From Branchinecta lynchi (Eukaryota > Arthropoda > Branchiopoda > Anostraca > Branchinectidae): DNA of 64,000 nt. Positions 43,085 through 53,354 of this stretch are shown here, one piece after another. The notes under the pieces are model-generated. The model made no database searches. It had not been told where the DNA came from and saw only the letters and a list, made by a program, of their open reading frames with translations. How positions within the stretch are numbered: position 1 is the first letter of the stretch; each line of letters begins with the position of its first letter. Location of the stretch: contig JAKZAP010000010.1 of the NCBI GenBank assembly GCA_023053575.1, positions 13,229,225 to 13,293,224 on the forward strand, given 5' to 3'. Position numbers and translations under genes: made by a program.

Positions 43085-43900
43085 TCCTACCGTGGCCCAG
43101 CCTACCAAATGTTCGACTGGAAACAATTTTACTAAGTCCGTCCAACGTGATCGGTCCAACGTGTACCACACGTGGTTCGACTGGAAACAATTTTACAAAG
43201 TCCGTCCAACGTGAAGGATCGAATGTCACGTGTCAAACCGGTTTCTTTTTACAAAGTCCTTCCAACCTGAAGTCTCCAACGTGAAGGGTCGAATATCACG
43301 TGTCAAACCGGTTTCTTTTAAAAGGAAACAATTTTACAAAGTCCGTCCAACGTGAAGAATTGAAAGTCACGAGTCAAACCGGTCACACGTTCGGCTGGAA
43401 ACAATTTTACAAAGTCTGTCCAACGTGAAGGATCTGAGGTCACGTGTCAAACTGGTTTCTTTTAAAAGGAAACAAATTTACAAAGTCCGTCCAACCAACG
43501 TGAAGGATTAAAAGTCACGAGTCAAACCGGTCCAACGTTCGGATGGAAACAGTTTTACAAAGTCCGTCCAACGTGATGGGTCGAATGTGATGGGTTGAAC
43601 GTGATGTATCGAACGTGATGGGTCCAACGAAAAGGGTCGAACGTTCTGGGATCAAACATGACGGATCTAATGTGATGGGCTCGAATGTGACGGGAATAAC
43701 GTGATGTATCGAACGTGATAGTTCCAACGAAAAGGATAGAACGTGAAGGGATCGAACATGACGGGTCAAACGTGATGGGCTCGAACGTGACGGGACGAAC
43801 GTGATGGGATCGGACGTGGCAGATCGAGCTTTAAGGGTCAAACGTGATGGTTCAAACGTGAGGGCTGAACTGATGGGCTCGAATGAATGTGAACCTAAAT
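43085..43900. repeat. Tandem arrays in the left arm
   Basis: The outer part repeats CAAAGTCCGTCCAACGTGAAG with AAGTCACGAGTCAAACCGGT or CACGTGTCAAACCGG at about 60-70 bp. The inner part (43560-43880) repeats TCGAACGTGATGGG at about 15-20 bp. Mirror-image arrays are at 47530-48300 in the right arm. Confidence 0.85.
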
Positions 43901-44339
43901 CCCCATAATAGTTTACCAGCACGGATCCTGTTAGAAAGGTTTTAAGCCTTTTCTTATTCATCCGAGACATGATGATTCTTCAGTAGGTCTTTTTCTGAAT
44001 TAAAGAGTCAGCATACCCTGACCAGTATATAGAGGGTCGAAAGCTTTTGTGATTCCAAGGGCAAGCTCGCAAGCAAAATGTATTTACCGAAAGTCCCTTA
44101 AAATGATCAGTATAGGACTTTCAGACTTATGGTATCTCCTATTAAAATAATCTAGGCCTTTCTTTCATTGTGAATTTCAGTCCTTTCTTCCATTGAACAA
44201 ATAGGCCTTTTATTATGAGAAAGTCATTAGAATTCAATAAGCATCTTTTTTAAAGCCATTAACAAAAGAAATAATTGTTTTTTATTTTTTTTCATTTTTT
44301 TTCATTGTTGTCGGATGAGTTAGTTCCTTTCTGCTGCAG

Positions 44340-44575
44340 ATGCCTGGTCTCCTCACTTTCCCCCGGTGTAGACGTGTGCCCGCTGGTGTGGTCGGTGCCC
44401 TCTATGGCGGCCGTTATACCCGTTGCCGCTCCGCCTCGGTATCGGCCGCTTCCCCCCGTGCCGGGCGCTTCGCTGCGTTGCCGGGGCTCTCCGCTGCGGT
44501 GCGGCCGCTGCTTCTCCCGATGCCGGCTGCTTCTCCCGGCGCCGGCTACTTCCCCCGTTGACGCCCGCTTCTCAG
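44340..44575. other. GC-rich, CpG-dense island in the element core
   Basis: The stretch with CGGCCGTTATACCCGTTGCC, GCGGTGCGGCCGCTGCTTC and GATGCCGGCTGCTTCTCCCG is far richer in G+C and CpG than the surrounding AT-rich DNA. Overlapping open frames exist in two phases, and their Arg/Pro/Ala composition follows from base content. The CCCGGCTGCTTC-like units repeat at about 20-25 bp. Confidence 0.65.
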
Positions 44576-44639
44576 ACTTTGTGATTTTTCTATTGAATTT
44601 AGTAGACGTAGAAAGATTGAAAGGTCAAATGTTTTCAAC

Positions 44640-45095
44640 TTTTTCAACCAAGGCGAAAAAAGGAAGTGAAAAAAATATGAAAGTCTGATTTTCACTATCT
44701 ATTTTTTCTACGAGGGTGAAAAAACACAACTAAGGAACGTATAAAGGGCGGTTTTTGTACTTGCCCTATTGAATTTCCTTGCAAAAATTTACAAACGAAA
44801 AAATTAAAAGGTAAATTTTCAACAACAAAAAAATTCAGCGAAGAGGGAAAAATGAAAGTAAATAAACAAGAAAGGATGAAGTTTTCTAAAGGGTGAGAAA
44901 ACACAAGTATGAAACGCATAAAGGTTGTTGTTTGCGCTTTTCCTATTGAGTTTCCATACAAAAAACTCTTAAGTAAAAAGAAAGCTCAATTTTTGTGTTA
45001 ACTAGTTTCAACGGAGGGAGAAAAAAGGAAGTGAAAAAACATGAAAAGCTTTTTTCACTGTCACATTTTTTCATGAGGTTAAAAAAAAACTCTGT
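44640..45095. repeat. ~180-bp tandem repeat in the element core, nearly three copies
   Basis: GTGAAAAAACACAACTAAGGA (44718) recurs as GTGAGAAAACACAAGTATGA (44895), and AAGTGAAAAAAATATGAAAG (44662) as AAGTGAAAAAACATGAAAAG (45030). CCTATTGAATTTCC and CCTATTGAGTTTCC follow the first two units. Confidence 0.75.
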
Positions 45096-46729
45096 ATTGG
45101 ATAAAATATCTTGAGAATGGTAAGAAAGTTGACTTTAATATCATATGAACAACAAATTTATCCAAAGTGCGGAGCATCAAAATTGCTTTGTAGGTTTCTA
45201 TTTACTGTTTACATCGCACGGCTGTTTCATCAAAGCATAAATACTAAAACCCTATGGATAATTCCTGAGCTAGTGATATCTTAGCATACATAGAATTTTC
45301 AGCTTTCAGACGTATATCTAATATAATGTTATGGTTTAGCCTACAAATTAAAGGAAGGCTTTCCCTGTCTCAGTACGAAAAGGACCAAGACAAGCAAGCG
45401 AAAGAGCAGAAAAGGGGATTCTCGCCCCCTCTTTTGCTGATATAACAGAAAATGCAAGTGAATCAAACAATTAGGATTATTTTCGGTGTCAAATTTTACT
45501 AACGCTGTGAACATAAACACATGTATGGAAAATATTATAAACAACTTATGGCCATTTCCTACAGAATTCCCATATGCAAAGAAGAGGCACAATGATTAGA
45601 ACGACCATGTTTTGCAGTTACTGCCAAAAAAGGACGCGTCAATATCATTGAAAGAAGACATCGTAATTTTTGCGATGGGTTTGCGATTGGGTTTTGCTTA
45701 CAGATGAATTTCTTGTGCCTTTAAAGTGCGTATCATCACAACCAAGGGCATAAAGAAAATATATTGTACCAAACAAAAATTTTCTTCATTTCGAAGGGCC
45801 CTATAATCATTCTTATTTCAAGGGTTTGCTTGTAAATGGTCAAGACCTAACAAATCCGTAAGAACGAATTAAATTCAATGTTGCTCATTCTTTCTTCGTC
45901 ATAAAGAGGCAAACATACACCTTTGAAAGGATTTCGCTTCATTTTTGCTTTCCACAACTAAATATGTGAGAGACAGTCGAACGTGCTTTCATACCCATTG
46001 ACATATAGATCACTTGCTACTGGCGGGCTGTTTGACAATGCAGGGGAGATTAAGCTCCGTCAGAAAAAAATAAATCTACGATACTAACCACTGAGTTGTT
46101 TGATCCAGTAAGAGACAACCAGAAAACAGTGAACACAAACAATTCCTACACATTTACAAAGAGAGCGATGACAATTCAATTTTAATAACTTTCTGTTTCT
46201 GGACTGCTTTGGATTCAAGGTACTTCAAATATATCAATAGATATAAAAAACAAAAACATCTATTAGGAATTAAGAGATCACCGAACAACCTGATCAAACA
46301 CCGTTTGGAGTAGAGGGGGCCATCTCCGAGTGTTGTTGTGTCATTAATCTGTAAATGATTATTTCTTTTGTTAATGGCTTTAAAAAAGATCCTTATTGAA
46401 TTCTAATGACTTTCTAATAATAAAAGACTTATTTGTTCAATGGAAGAAAGGACTGAAATTCACAATGAAAGAAAAGACTAAATTATTTTAATAGTGAGAT
46501 ACCATAAGGCTGAAAGTCCTATAGAGATCATTTTAAGGGACTTTCGGTAAATACATTTTTGCTTGGGAGCTTGCCCTTGGTATCACAAAAGCTTTCGACC
46601 CTCTATATACTGGTCAGGGTATGCCGACTCTTTCATTCAGAAAAAGACCTACTGAAGAACCATCATGTCTCGGAAGAATAAGAAAAGGCTTAAAACCTTT
46701 CTAACAGGATCCGTGTTGGTAAACTATTA

Positions 46730-47505
46730 ACCATAGTAGTTTAAAAAATTAAATTTATTAAATCTATAAATTCATTCCGTCACAAATAACCATTAAAACT
46801 TGTAAGTGAAAAAGAGTTAAGCAACGAAAGAAGAAAAATAACATTTCGGAACATATTTTTGTTTGGTTTAGCTTACACACTAAAAAATATTTACACACAA
46901 ATCTTCTGTCAAGAAGTTTTATTGCTACATCTAAGGTCGATTATAAATATGCGAGTGAATAATTATAGTTAATTGCTTTCTTACCCATCCTGATATACTT
47001 TGGGAGAGGCTTCATTCCAGGGTATTTGACTATATAGACGAAGCGTTGAAGCTAAGAGCCATTAAGCTACGCAATGAGGCTTCATAGCCGCATGGAAATA
47101 TTGCTGTGTTTCAGTAATTTGTTTTTGTTTTGTTTGGTATATGGCCCTTGTACTTTGAAATACACTTATAGGAGGATCCGTCTTAAAAGTATCGTGCTGC
47201 TGCTGTAATCACCTGCTAAACCCCCATTCTGCAATATTTTTTGCATTGTCAACCCTCCATTTTATTTGTTAATCCTTTTACATTTTTCGTGATCCATTCT
47301 TGGTTGATTTCGAGTCCTCGGTTGGTTGACGATGTGTTGTACACATACAGACCTATTTCTTGTTCTCTTTCTTCTTCCCATTCTTCCCATGTTCTTGAGA
47401 AGAGCCTCCATGTGGCGTGTTCGTTCATTCATTCATTTGTTTGTACTACATAGACTACATTACATACATATATTGCGATAAACAAGACCCCTGAAGCTAT
47501 CTTGT
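46730..47505. other. 776-bp segment present only in the right arm
   Basis: Left-arm and right-arm sequences align through GGTAAACTATTA and resume at TGGGGAT...CACATTCATTCG. Between them the right arm alone has this AT-rich segment. It is an insertion here or a deletion from the left arm. It has no TIRs or coding frame that I can support. Confidence 0.7.
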
Positions 47506-47529
47506 TGGGGATGTATTTTCACATTCATT

Positions 47530-48300
47530 CGAGCCCACCCATTAGTTCAGCCCCTCACGTTTGAACCATCACGTTTGACCCTTAAAGCTCTATTCGCCAC
47601 GTCCGATCACATCACGTTCGTCCCGTCACGTTCGAGCCCATCACATTGGACCGGTCATGTTCGATTCCATCACGTTCGAACCTTTTCGTTAGACCCATTA
47701 CGTTCGATACATCACGTTCAACCCATCAGGTTCGACCCATCACGTTGGGCGGACTTTGTAAAATTGTTTCCAGCCGAACGTGTGACCGGTTTGACTCGTG
47801 ACTTTCAATCCTTCACGTTGGACGGACTTTGTAAAAAGAAACCGGTTTGACACGTGACATCCGATCCTGTACGTTGGACGGACTTTGTAAAATTGTTTCC
47901 TTTTAAAAGAAACCGGTTTGACACGTGACATCCGATCCTTCACGTTGGACGGACTTTGTAAAAAGAAACCGGTTTGACACGTGATATTCGATCCTTCACG
48001 TTTGAGACTTCACGTTGGACGTACGTTATAAAAAGAAACCGGTGTGACACGTGACGATCCTTCACGTTGGACGGACTTTGTAAAAAGAAACCGGTTTGAC
48101 ACGTGATATTCGACCCTTCACGTTGGAGACTTCACGTTGGACGGACGTTATAAAAAGAAACCGGTTTGACACGTGACATTCGATCCTTCACGTTGGACGG
48201 ACTTTGTAAAATTGTTTCCAGTCGAACCACGTGTGGTACACGCTGGACCCATCACGTTGGACGGACTTTGTAAAATTGTTTCCAGTCGAACGTGTGGTAG
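47530..48300. repeat. Tandem arrays in the right arm
   Basis: CACGTTGGACGGACTTTGTA with AAAAGAAACCGGTTTGACACG and TGACATCCGATCCTT repeats about nine times. The inner CACGTTCGACCCAT-type short units lie at 47540-47745. The arrays are inverted relative to 43085-43900. Confidence 0.85.
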
Positions 48301-48512
48301 GATGGGCCACGGTAGGAGGACAGTGCCTCAACCAATCAAAAGATGAGCCATTTATCCCACCAATGACATGTTAAAAAAATGATGAACCATGTAGATAGGA
48401 AATCCCATGTTGAAAATGATGAGCCATTTAGATAGGAAATCCCATGTTAAAAATGATGAGTCATTTAGATAGGATATGGCTCTGGAACCCTTATTATACC
48501 TCTACTGATCGG

Positions 48513-49190
48513 ATCTAGAAAGTGATTATTTCCGAGCTAATCTAGTCGGTTCCCTGGTATGCCTGCCAAGTTGGATTGTCCTAGGTTATGTGGAAGCGTT
48601 TCACGAGATTTGTTCAGTTTAGTTAGCATCAGAGCAAAATTTTGCTCTGGTTAGCATTTAGCATTCGTTCTGAACACCTTAATCTTTAAACCGGTATCTG
48701 TTCCCGCATTCGCTCCCAAATACAACGACGCTTAGCTCTATTAGTAGAGAGCCAGACCTACAACTTAGAGGTCGTAGGATCGATCCCGCATTTGGACATT
48801 TTGCTTTGCTACCCTTTTGCTACTGTTGTTCCCAGTTTCCGGTCTCCCAATCCGGGGAAAGTCAGATTGGGGAAGTGATTCTTTGTAAGTTAATCTGGTC
48901 GGGTCCCTGATATGCCTGCGAACTTGGCACGCATATGAGGGTCCCAACCAGATTAACTTGGGACTAATCATTTCCCCGATCCAACCATCAATGGGGGAGT
49001 GGCAAGATGGGGAATCCGGAAATTAGTAACATTCATAACTCTGGAACAGAAACTCGGGCGTGCATTAACCTTGACAGGTATCAAGAAAAAGTGTCTGGGA
49101 TGTTCATTGTCAAATTCGGATCGGATCCGATAACTGGGGGGAGGGGGAGGCTGGAGAGGTACACCCGAAATCTTTTGAAACACTTTTTCT
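48513..49190. repeat. Family F block with a tRNA-like patch
   Basis: F phrases (GAGCTAATCTAGTCGGTTCC; TATGAGGGTCCCAACCAGATTAAC) surround 48733-48785. That patch reads AGCTCTATTAGTAGAGAGCC, a GACCT/AGGTC stem and GTAGGATCGATCCCGC, resembling a D-arm and T-arm. The anticodon loop would have nine nucleotides, so it is a tRNA-derived SINE relic rather than a functional tRNA. Confidence 0.45.
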
Positions 49191-49210
49191 AGTTTTTGTC
49201 AAACCCCTAC

Positions 49211-49306
49211 CCCTTTCTTCACACTAGTATAGCTCTGCGCCTGGATGAGTCGTTCTTTCTTCACACTAGTATAGCTCTGCCCGTGGATGAGTCACTCTTT
49301 GGTTAA
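49211..49306. repeat. ~46-bp tandem duplication
   Basis: TTCTTCACACTAGTATAGCT is followed by CTGCGCCTGGATGAGTCGTT and then repeated with CTGCCCGTGGATGAGTCACT. Confidence 0.8.
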
Positions 49307-49389
49307 ATTCGTTCGGAGAGAGCTAGAGCAATCGAAGGTCGAAAGGGTTGGTATAATATGTTGTTGAACCTTAGTAGGGGTTGATATAG

Positions 49390-49718
49390 ATTAGGGGGTG
49401 CTAGGATGATGAAACTTGGTAGGCGTATAAGGGACCCGACCAAACCAACCTGGAAATAATCAGATTCCCAATCCGATCATCTGGGGGGGGGGGGGATATG
49501 GAGGGGTTGGGATCCGGAAAATTGAGTGGTGTGTAACTCTGGAACGGGTGATCGGATCGAAATGAAACTTGATACCTGAATAAATGACATATCTCTGATG
49601 TTCCATCTGAAATCCGAATTAGACTCGACAGCTATGGAGGAGCTGGGGGGGGGGGAGAGACCGGAAATCCCAAGAAACGTTTAGAATGGAGGGATCGGAG
49701 TGAAACTTGCTGGGATAA
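49390..49718 (+). repeat. Family F unit, left of the hammerhead element
   Basis: ATGATGAAACTTGGTAGGCG, a G-run at 49483-49494, CTGGAACGGGTGATCGG and GTGAAACTTGCTGGGATAA. The unit continues after the insertion at 49984. Confidence 0.7.
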
Positions 49719-49797
49719 ATATTCTTTGAGCCCAAGCTGACTTTGAAACTTTTATTCCAGCAATGTTTTCAACGGATACATCAGCTAAGATTCTTCA

Positions 49798-49843
49798 TAA
49801 GCGATATTTCGGCCCTTCTTGGCAAGGGTCCTCGTCAGGCTTT
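49798..49843 (-). ncRNA. Hammerhead ribozyme, minus-strand copy
   Basis: Read from 49843 down: stem I AAGC, core CTGACGA, stem II GGACCCTT / AAGGGCC with loop GCCAAG and one bulged A, core GAAA, then UAUC and stem I GCTT. Predicted cleavage is after the C at 49803. All residues are identical to the plus-strand copy. Confidence 0.75.
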
Positions 49844-49893
49844 ACCTGTCAAGACAGGTTTGTTTCTTTCCCCGAAGTTGAACAAGAGGACTG

Positions 49894-49939
49894 AAAGCCT
49901 GACGAGGACCCTTGCCAAGAAGGGCCGAAATATCGCTTA
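49894..49939 (+). ncRNA. Hammerhead ribozyme, plus-strand copy
   Basis: CTGACGA and GAAA are the conserved hammerhead boxes (C3-A9 and G12-A15.1). Stem I pairs AAGC (49895-49898) with GCTT, stem II is the 7-bp CCCTT/AAGGG plus GG/CC helix, and cleavage is expected after AUC at 49934. Stem III is only the palindrome AUAU, too short to close alone. Two molecules could form it together, as in dimeric hammerheads with self-complementary stem III. Confidence 0.75.
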
Positions 49940-50000
49940 TGAAGAATCTTAGCTGATGTATCCGTTGAAAACATTGCTGGAATAAACTTGCTGGGAATAA

Positions 50001-50620
50001 CAAGCATCTGCTCCAGATAAATCGGTTATATCATTTGGACTGGATCCGGACACTTTGGGGAGGGGGGTGGAGGGGTGTTTTCCGGAATTCTGGTGATGGC
50101 GGTTCTGGGGATTTTCACGACGAAACTTGGGAGGCGTATCAGGGACCCTATCAAACTGACTTGTAAATAAAAACTTACTCGTTCCGATAGTCGAGGGGGA
50201 GTAGAGGAACGGGGAATCCGGAATATTGAGTCGTGCGTAACTTTGGAACGGCTGATCGGATTTGAGTGAAATATTGAAATTGAACAGAGAACATGTGTCT
50301 GGTGATCTTTTTCATGTCCGGACCGGATCTGGCAACAACTGGGGGGGGGGGGGTAATACATGACCTGCTTAGACTGGAGAGATCGGGATGGAACTTTGAG
50401 TGAATAACTAACAGATGCTCCGGATAAATCATTGATAGAACCGGATTGGCTCAGGTGACTGTGGGGGGAGTTTAAGGGGGAGTCCGGAATTCCGTATTGC
50501 GAGTAAAGGTACTTCCAGGTGTGCTAGGACGATGAAACTTGGATGGAATATTAGAAATCGGCTTAGAAATCGCCACTTTCCAAATCTGACCATTCCTCAA
50601 ATTACCGCAAATTAAGAAAA
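50001..50620. repeat. Family F block
   Basis: CAAGCATCTGCTCCAGATAA, GGAATTCTGGTGATGGC, ACGAAACTTGGGAGGCG, CTTTGGAACGGCTGATCGG, a G-run at 50341-50352, and GCTAGGACGATGAAACTTGG recur with about 250-bp spacing. Confidence 0.65.
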
Positions 50621-50689
50621 ATACTTTTAAGCAAAATATGCATTTCCATGATCCCCGTGAGCCCGTTAAATTTTTGCCTCAAGGGTTCT

Positions 50690-50930
50690 GATTACGAATT
50701 AGGTTCTGGGATCCCATCGCTGAATCCATATCTGAACTTGGTTTTCTCAGATGATTAGATATTTGGCCTTAATCTGTTTCTGAATTTTAATAGTAAAAAT
50801 GTTCAAGGAGTCTGGCGAAGACTGGATCTGGCTAAACCAAGACCCAGTTGTCTCGGTCAGATATTTATTTATTGGGATCCCATCGAAACCTTTGGTCTTG
50901 TTATCAAACGATACCTTCTAGCTACTAGCA
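50690..50930 (-). repeat. Family E leader, reverse orientation
   Basis: The reverse complement reads AACAAGACCAAAGGTTTCGA then TGGGATCCCAATAAATAAAT, ACCGAGACAACTGGGTCTTG, CTTCGCCAGACTCCTTGAAC and CCAAATATCTAATCATCTGA, matching the leader at 26100-26240 and 53355-53510. Confidence 0.7.
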
Positions 50931-50968
50931 GGCGAAACCCTAGACGAAGCAGAGTCCCGTCACCTTTA

Positions 50969-51226
50969 CAGAGGCGTTACTGGCCAAAATGTTTGGGGGG
51001 GGGGGGAGACATTTACCGACTGGCAGGTAATTTTTACCGATTTTTCTGCAAAGAAAAGGACTGTTTTCAAAAACAAAAATGACATTTTCAAAAAAATCGA
51101 CTGATTTTCAGAAAATCGGACTATTTTGACGAAAAATCGACCAATTTTCAGAAAAATCGCGACGCTTCGCACCTGCTCGGTTATTTTTTACCGACTGACC
51201 GACCCCCCCTAGTCGTGACACCCCTG
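50969..51226 (+). mobile_element. hAT-type MITE, copy 3 (shortened)
   Basis: It starts CAGAGGCGTTACTGGCC and ends TAGTCGTGACACCCCTG, with a G-run at 50995-51006 and a C-run at 51203-51209. Possible TSD CACCTTTA / CTCCTCCA, diverged. The middle has fewer GAAAAATCGACT-type units than the other copies. Confidence 0.75.
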
Positions 51227-51670
51227 CTCCTCCAAACGGGCAATTACGCAGCTACAATTCAAAGAAGAAAAGTACCTGATATAAATGTCGAAACCATATT
51301 GAAGACCATTGAACCGCCCAACGAAGAAGAGGAGTTCTAGAAATTTTACGCCTTTTACAGTACTTTTTACTTACTAGTGTATAATAAAATAGTATTCGAC
51401 TCTGTACAAAACTCCCAAAGAAAAAACTACCGTCAACATTTTGCCTGTTCTTGCAAGTGCCATATGAGCTTTCAGCTCTTGTTTTTGTTAGCGCTTGTTG
51501 ACTCTATCCAGCCTTCCTGCTCTCCGAGGCTGAACTGCAGCTCAAAGAGGCTTATCTAAGATGCATCCCTTAGTAAAGTTCTGCTAATATTGTATGTTTA
51601 GTGATCAAGTCTTAATGGTCACTGTCCGTGGCGTTCTGGGGGGGGGGGGGGCTGTGATCTAGCATTTAAT

Positions 51671-52934
51671 CCTTTCATAGCGTCTTCAGTCATTCCTACG
51701 GTAAATTATCACGCAAACTTCCAATTCTCATTCAGTTAACTACTATTACTACTACTAGAGACTAAAAATAATGGTGGAAAGGAGCTAAAATATGCTTATA
51801 AGTAGCTGGTAAGCAAAATAAGCAATTAATAGCAGTAGCCTATAATGCGCGGGAGCTAGAGATTGTTTGAAAACTGTGCTGTATACCTTTGCTATTTTTA
51901 TTGAATGCCTCTTGCTGCTGCCAAGTATAAGGATTTGCAGGATCTTTGCAAGTCATTAGTGTTATTTCTCGAATCCATCATAACCTTTACAAAATTCTGC
52001 CATATGCCAAAGTGGTGAGAGATGCCCTAGAAGAGTCGGATGTAGAGGACGTCGATCTGCAGGTTGTTGAAGAAGAATCAGATTGAAAGCGTATTAATTT
52101 TTGCACTTTCCAACGTATTTTGATTAAAATTAGATAGCCGATTGAGGGTCAAGTGACTATAGGCATATATTCGTGTCCCACCTGAAGGTCTTAAATAGCA
52201 GTAGCCTATAAAGCGTGGGAGCTAGAGATTTTTTGACAACTGTGCTGTATACGTTTGCTATTTTTATTGAATGTAAGGAAATCTTAATAACGTCAAGCAA
52301 GCTTAAAACTTTGAAGGTTAAAATTTCTGTCTCCTGTAAAATTCTAAAATTGTCAGTTACGACCTTTAGGTGGCACAACGTCGGACTTTCGAGACGCTAA
52401 ATTTTATGCTCCAGCTCGTCATTTGGACAAGATATTCGTACGACGTTCCACAGATATTGATGTTGTTCGTTTCTCTTTTCCGTTTCTTCCTTGCGTTTCT
52501 TTGATCCTTGTTGTCGTGTTTCTATAAACACATCCATAACTACATATTATGTTCTGAGTGTTACCATTTCAGTTAATCTGTTACACGCTATCGAAGCTGA
52601 ATTGCTCTTTTTTATGTACATTTAAAGTATTTCTGAACATAGATTAAAGTAAAGTCCATGGTTTGCATTTTTGAAACCTATTTAGCTGCAGAAAATGTCA
52701 CCAAGAAGGAACATTTTGAAATCTATCAGGATGTTCATGGCCTCCCCCCCCCCCCCCCTAACTAGTACCCCTTTATGTCTTCTTACCATTGCTTACCAGC
52801 TGCTTATAAGCATGTTTTAGCTCCTTTCCACCATTATTTTTATTCTCTAGTATAGTAGTAATAGTAGTTAACTGAATGAGAATTGGAAGTTTGCGTGATG
52901 ATACCGTAGGAAGGACTGAAGACGTTATGAAAGG
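51671..52934. repeat. Inverted repeat pair enclosing a direct duplication
   Basis: Arms 51671-51814 and 52791-52934 are reverse complements (CCTTTCATAGCGTCTTCAGT; GGTGGAAAGGAGCTAAAA). Between them TAGCAGTAGCCTATAA, GGGAGCTAGAGATT and TGCTATTTTTATTGAATG occur at both 51828 and 52197. Homopolymer runs (G at 51638-51650, C at 52744-52758) flank or enter the arms. It may be a non-autonomous transposon; no TSD was identified. Confidence 0.7.
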
Positions 52935-53354
52935 GGGGCAAAGGGAAATCGATAGGGTCGAAGAGGGTTGACTGAGCATTGGGGTCAGATGGGAAGATTA
53001 AATGCCAGATTATTCCAAAACATGGACTTCTCAATGCCAATTATTGCCAATGTAATCTTAAGATGATACTCCATGCAAATCCACCCTCTGTTGTGAGTCA
53101 CCACCAATGCAAGCCGAAGGTCACAGGCATAAAACGTTCCTGTACTCAAGCAAGAAATTTCGATCAAGAACAGTAACAAGAATGAAAGAAGACACAAGAA
53201 ATAGAAAAATCAGGGTTTTTCTTGATCAGCTAGTCATCCCTCTAAGATGATGTGCGAGAGATAAATATAATTTCGGACATTTCGGTTGCACTTCCGGCAA
53301 ACCGTCCATAGCGAAAAACAAACTAAATTACAAAGTCCAAGCAACAGAACAAGA
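52935..53354. other. Unassigned spacer
   Basis: No supported feature is seen. Confidence 0.4.

Larger units (their letters stand above)
42934..48506. mobile_element. 5.6-kb element with kilobase inverted arms, AGT...ACT ends and 6-bp TSD
   Basis: The left end AGTAAAGGTATAAGAAGGGT and the right end CCTTATTATACCTCTACT are inverted, and the match continues for the whole arm. The left arm is 42934-44275. The right arm is 46358-48506 and holds an extra 776 bp at 46730-47505. Flanks GATAGG and GATCGG (48507-48512) look like a 6-bp TSD, and removing the element rebuilds a family F unit. AG...CT ends, a 6-bp TSD and long TIRs with tandem repeats are Polinton/Maverick hallmarks. The 2.1-kb core shows no DNA polymerase B, integrase, protease or capsid frame. 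It may be a non-autonomous Polinton relative, or a foldback element. Confidence 0.65.
49719..49983 (+). mobile_element. 265-bp hammerhead-ribozyme element with a perfect 93-bp inverted repeat
   Basis: The insertion splits a family F unit and leaves AAACTTGCTGGGATAA (49703-49718) and AAACTTGCTGGGAATAA (49984-50000), a ~16-bp TSD. It begins ATTCTTTGAGCCCAAGCTGA like the copy at 19036-19235. Its arms (49751-49843 and 49894-49986, the last three bases shared with the TSD) are exact reverse complements around a 50-nt spacer holding ACCTGTCAAGACAGGT. Hammerhead ribozymes in small repeats of this kind are known from Penelope-like elements and retrozymes. No ORF fits, so it is non-autonomous. Confidence 0.85.

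Noticed and set aside
43085..43560. CRISPR-like array
   Set aside because: The repeats are 60-70 bp with homologous rather than unique spacers, sit in inverted copies inside a transposon, and the genome is eukaryotic.
43515..43970. 151-codon minus-strand repetitive protein (SRLT/HVRP repeats)
   Set aside because: It is a translation of the CACGTTCGACCC tandem array in the left arm of the giant element. The mirror array at 47575-47850 gives a similar artefact.
44275..44688. 137-codon Arg/Pro/Cys-rich open frame
   Set aside because: It is explained by the GC-rich island, and an overlapping frame in another phase is equally open.
48733..48785. Functional tRNA gene
   Set aside because: The anticodon loop would be nine nucleotides and the acceptor stem does not pair. 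It is better read as a SINE relic.
49211..49306. CTGGATGAGTC motif resembling a hammerhead core, twice
   Set aside because: CTGGATGA is one base too long for CTGATGA, and no stem II or GAAA box follows.
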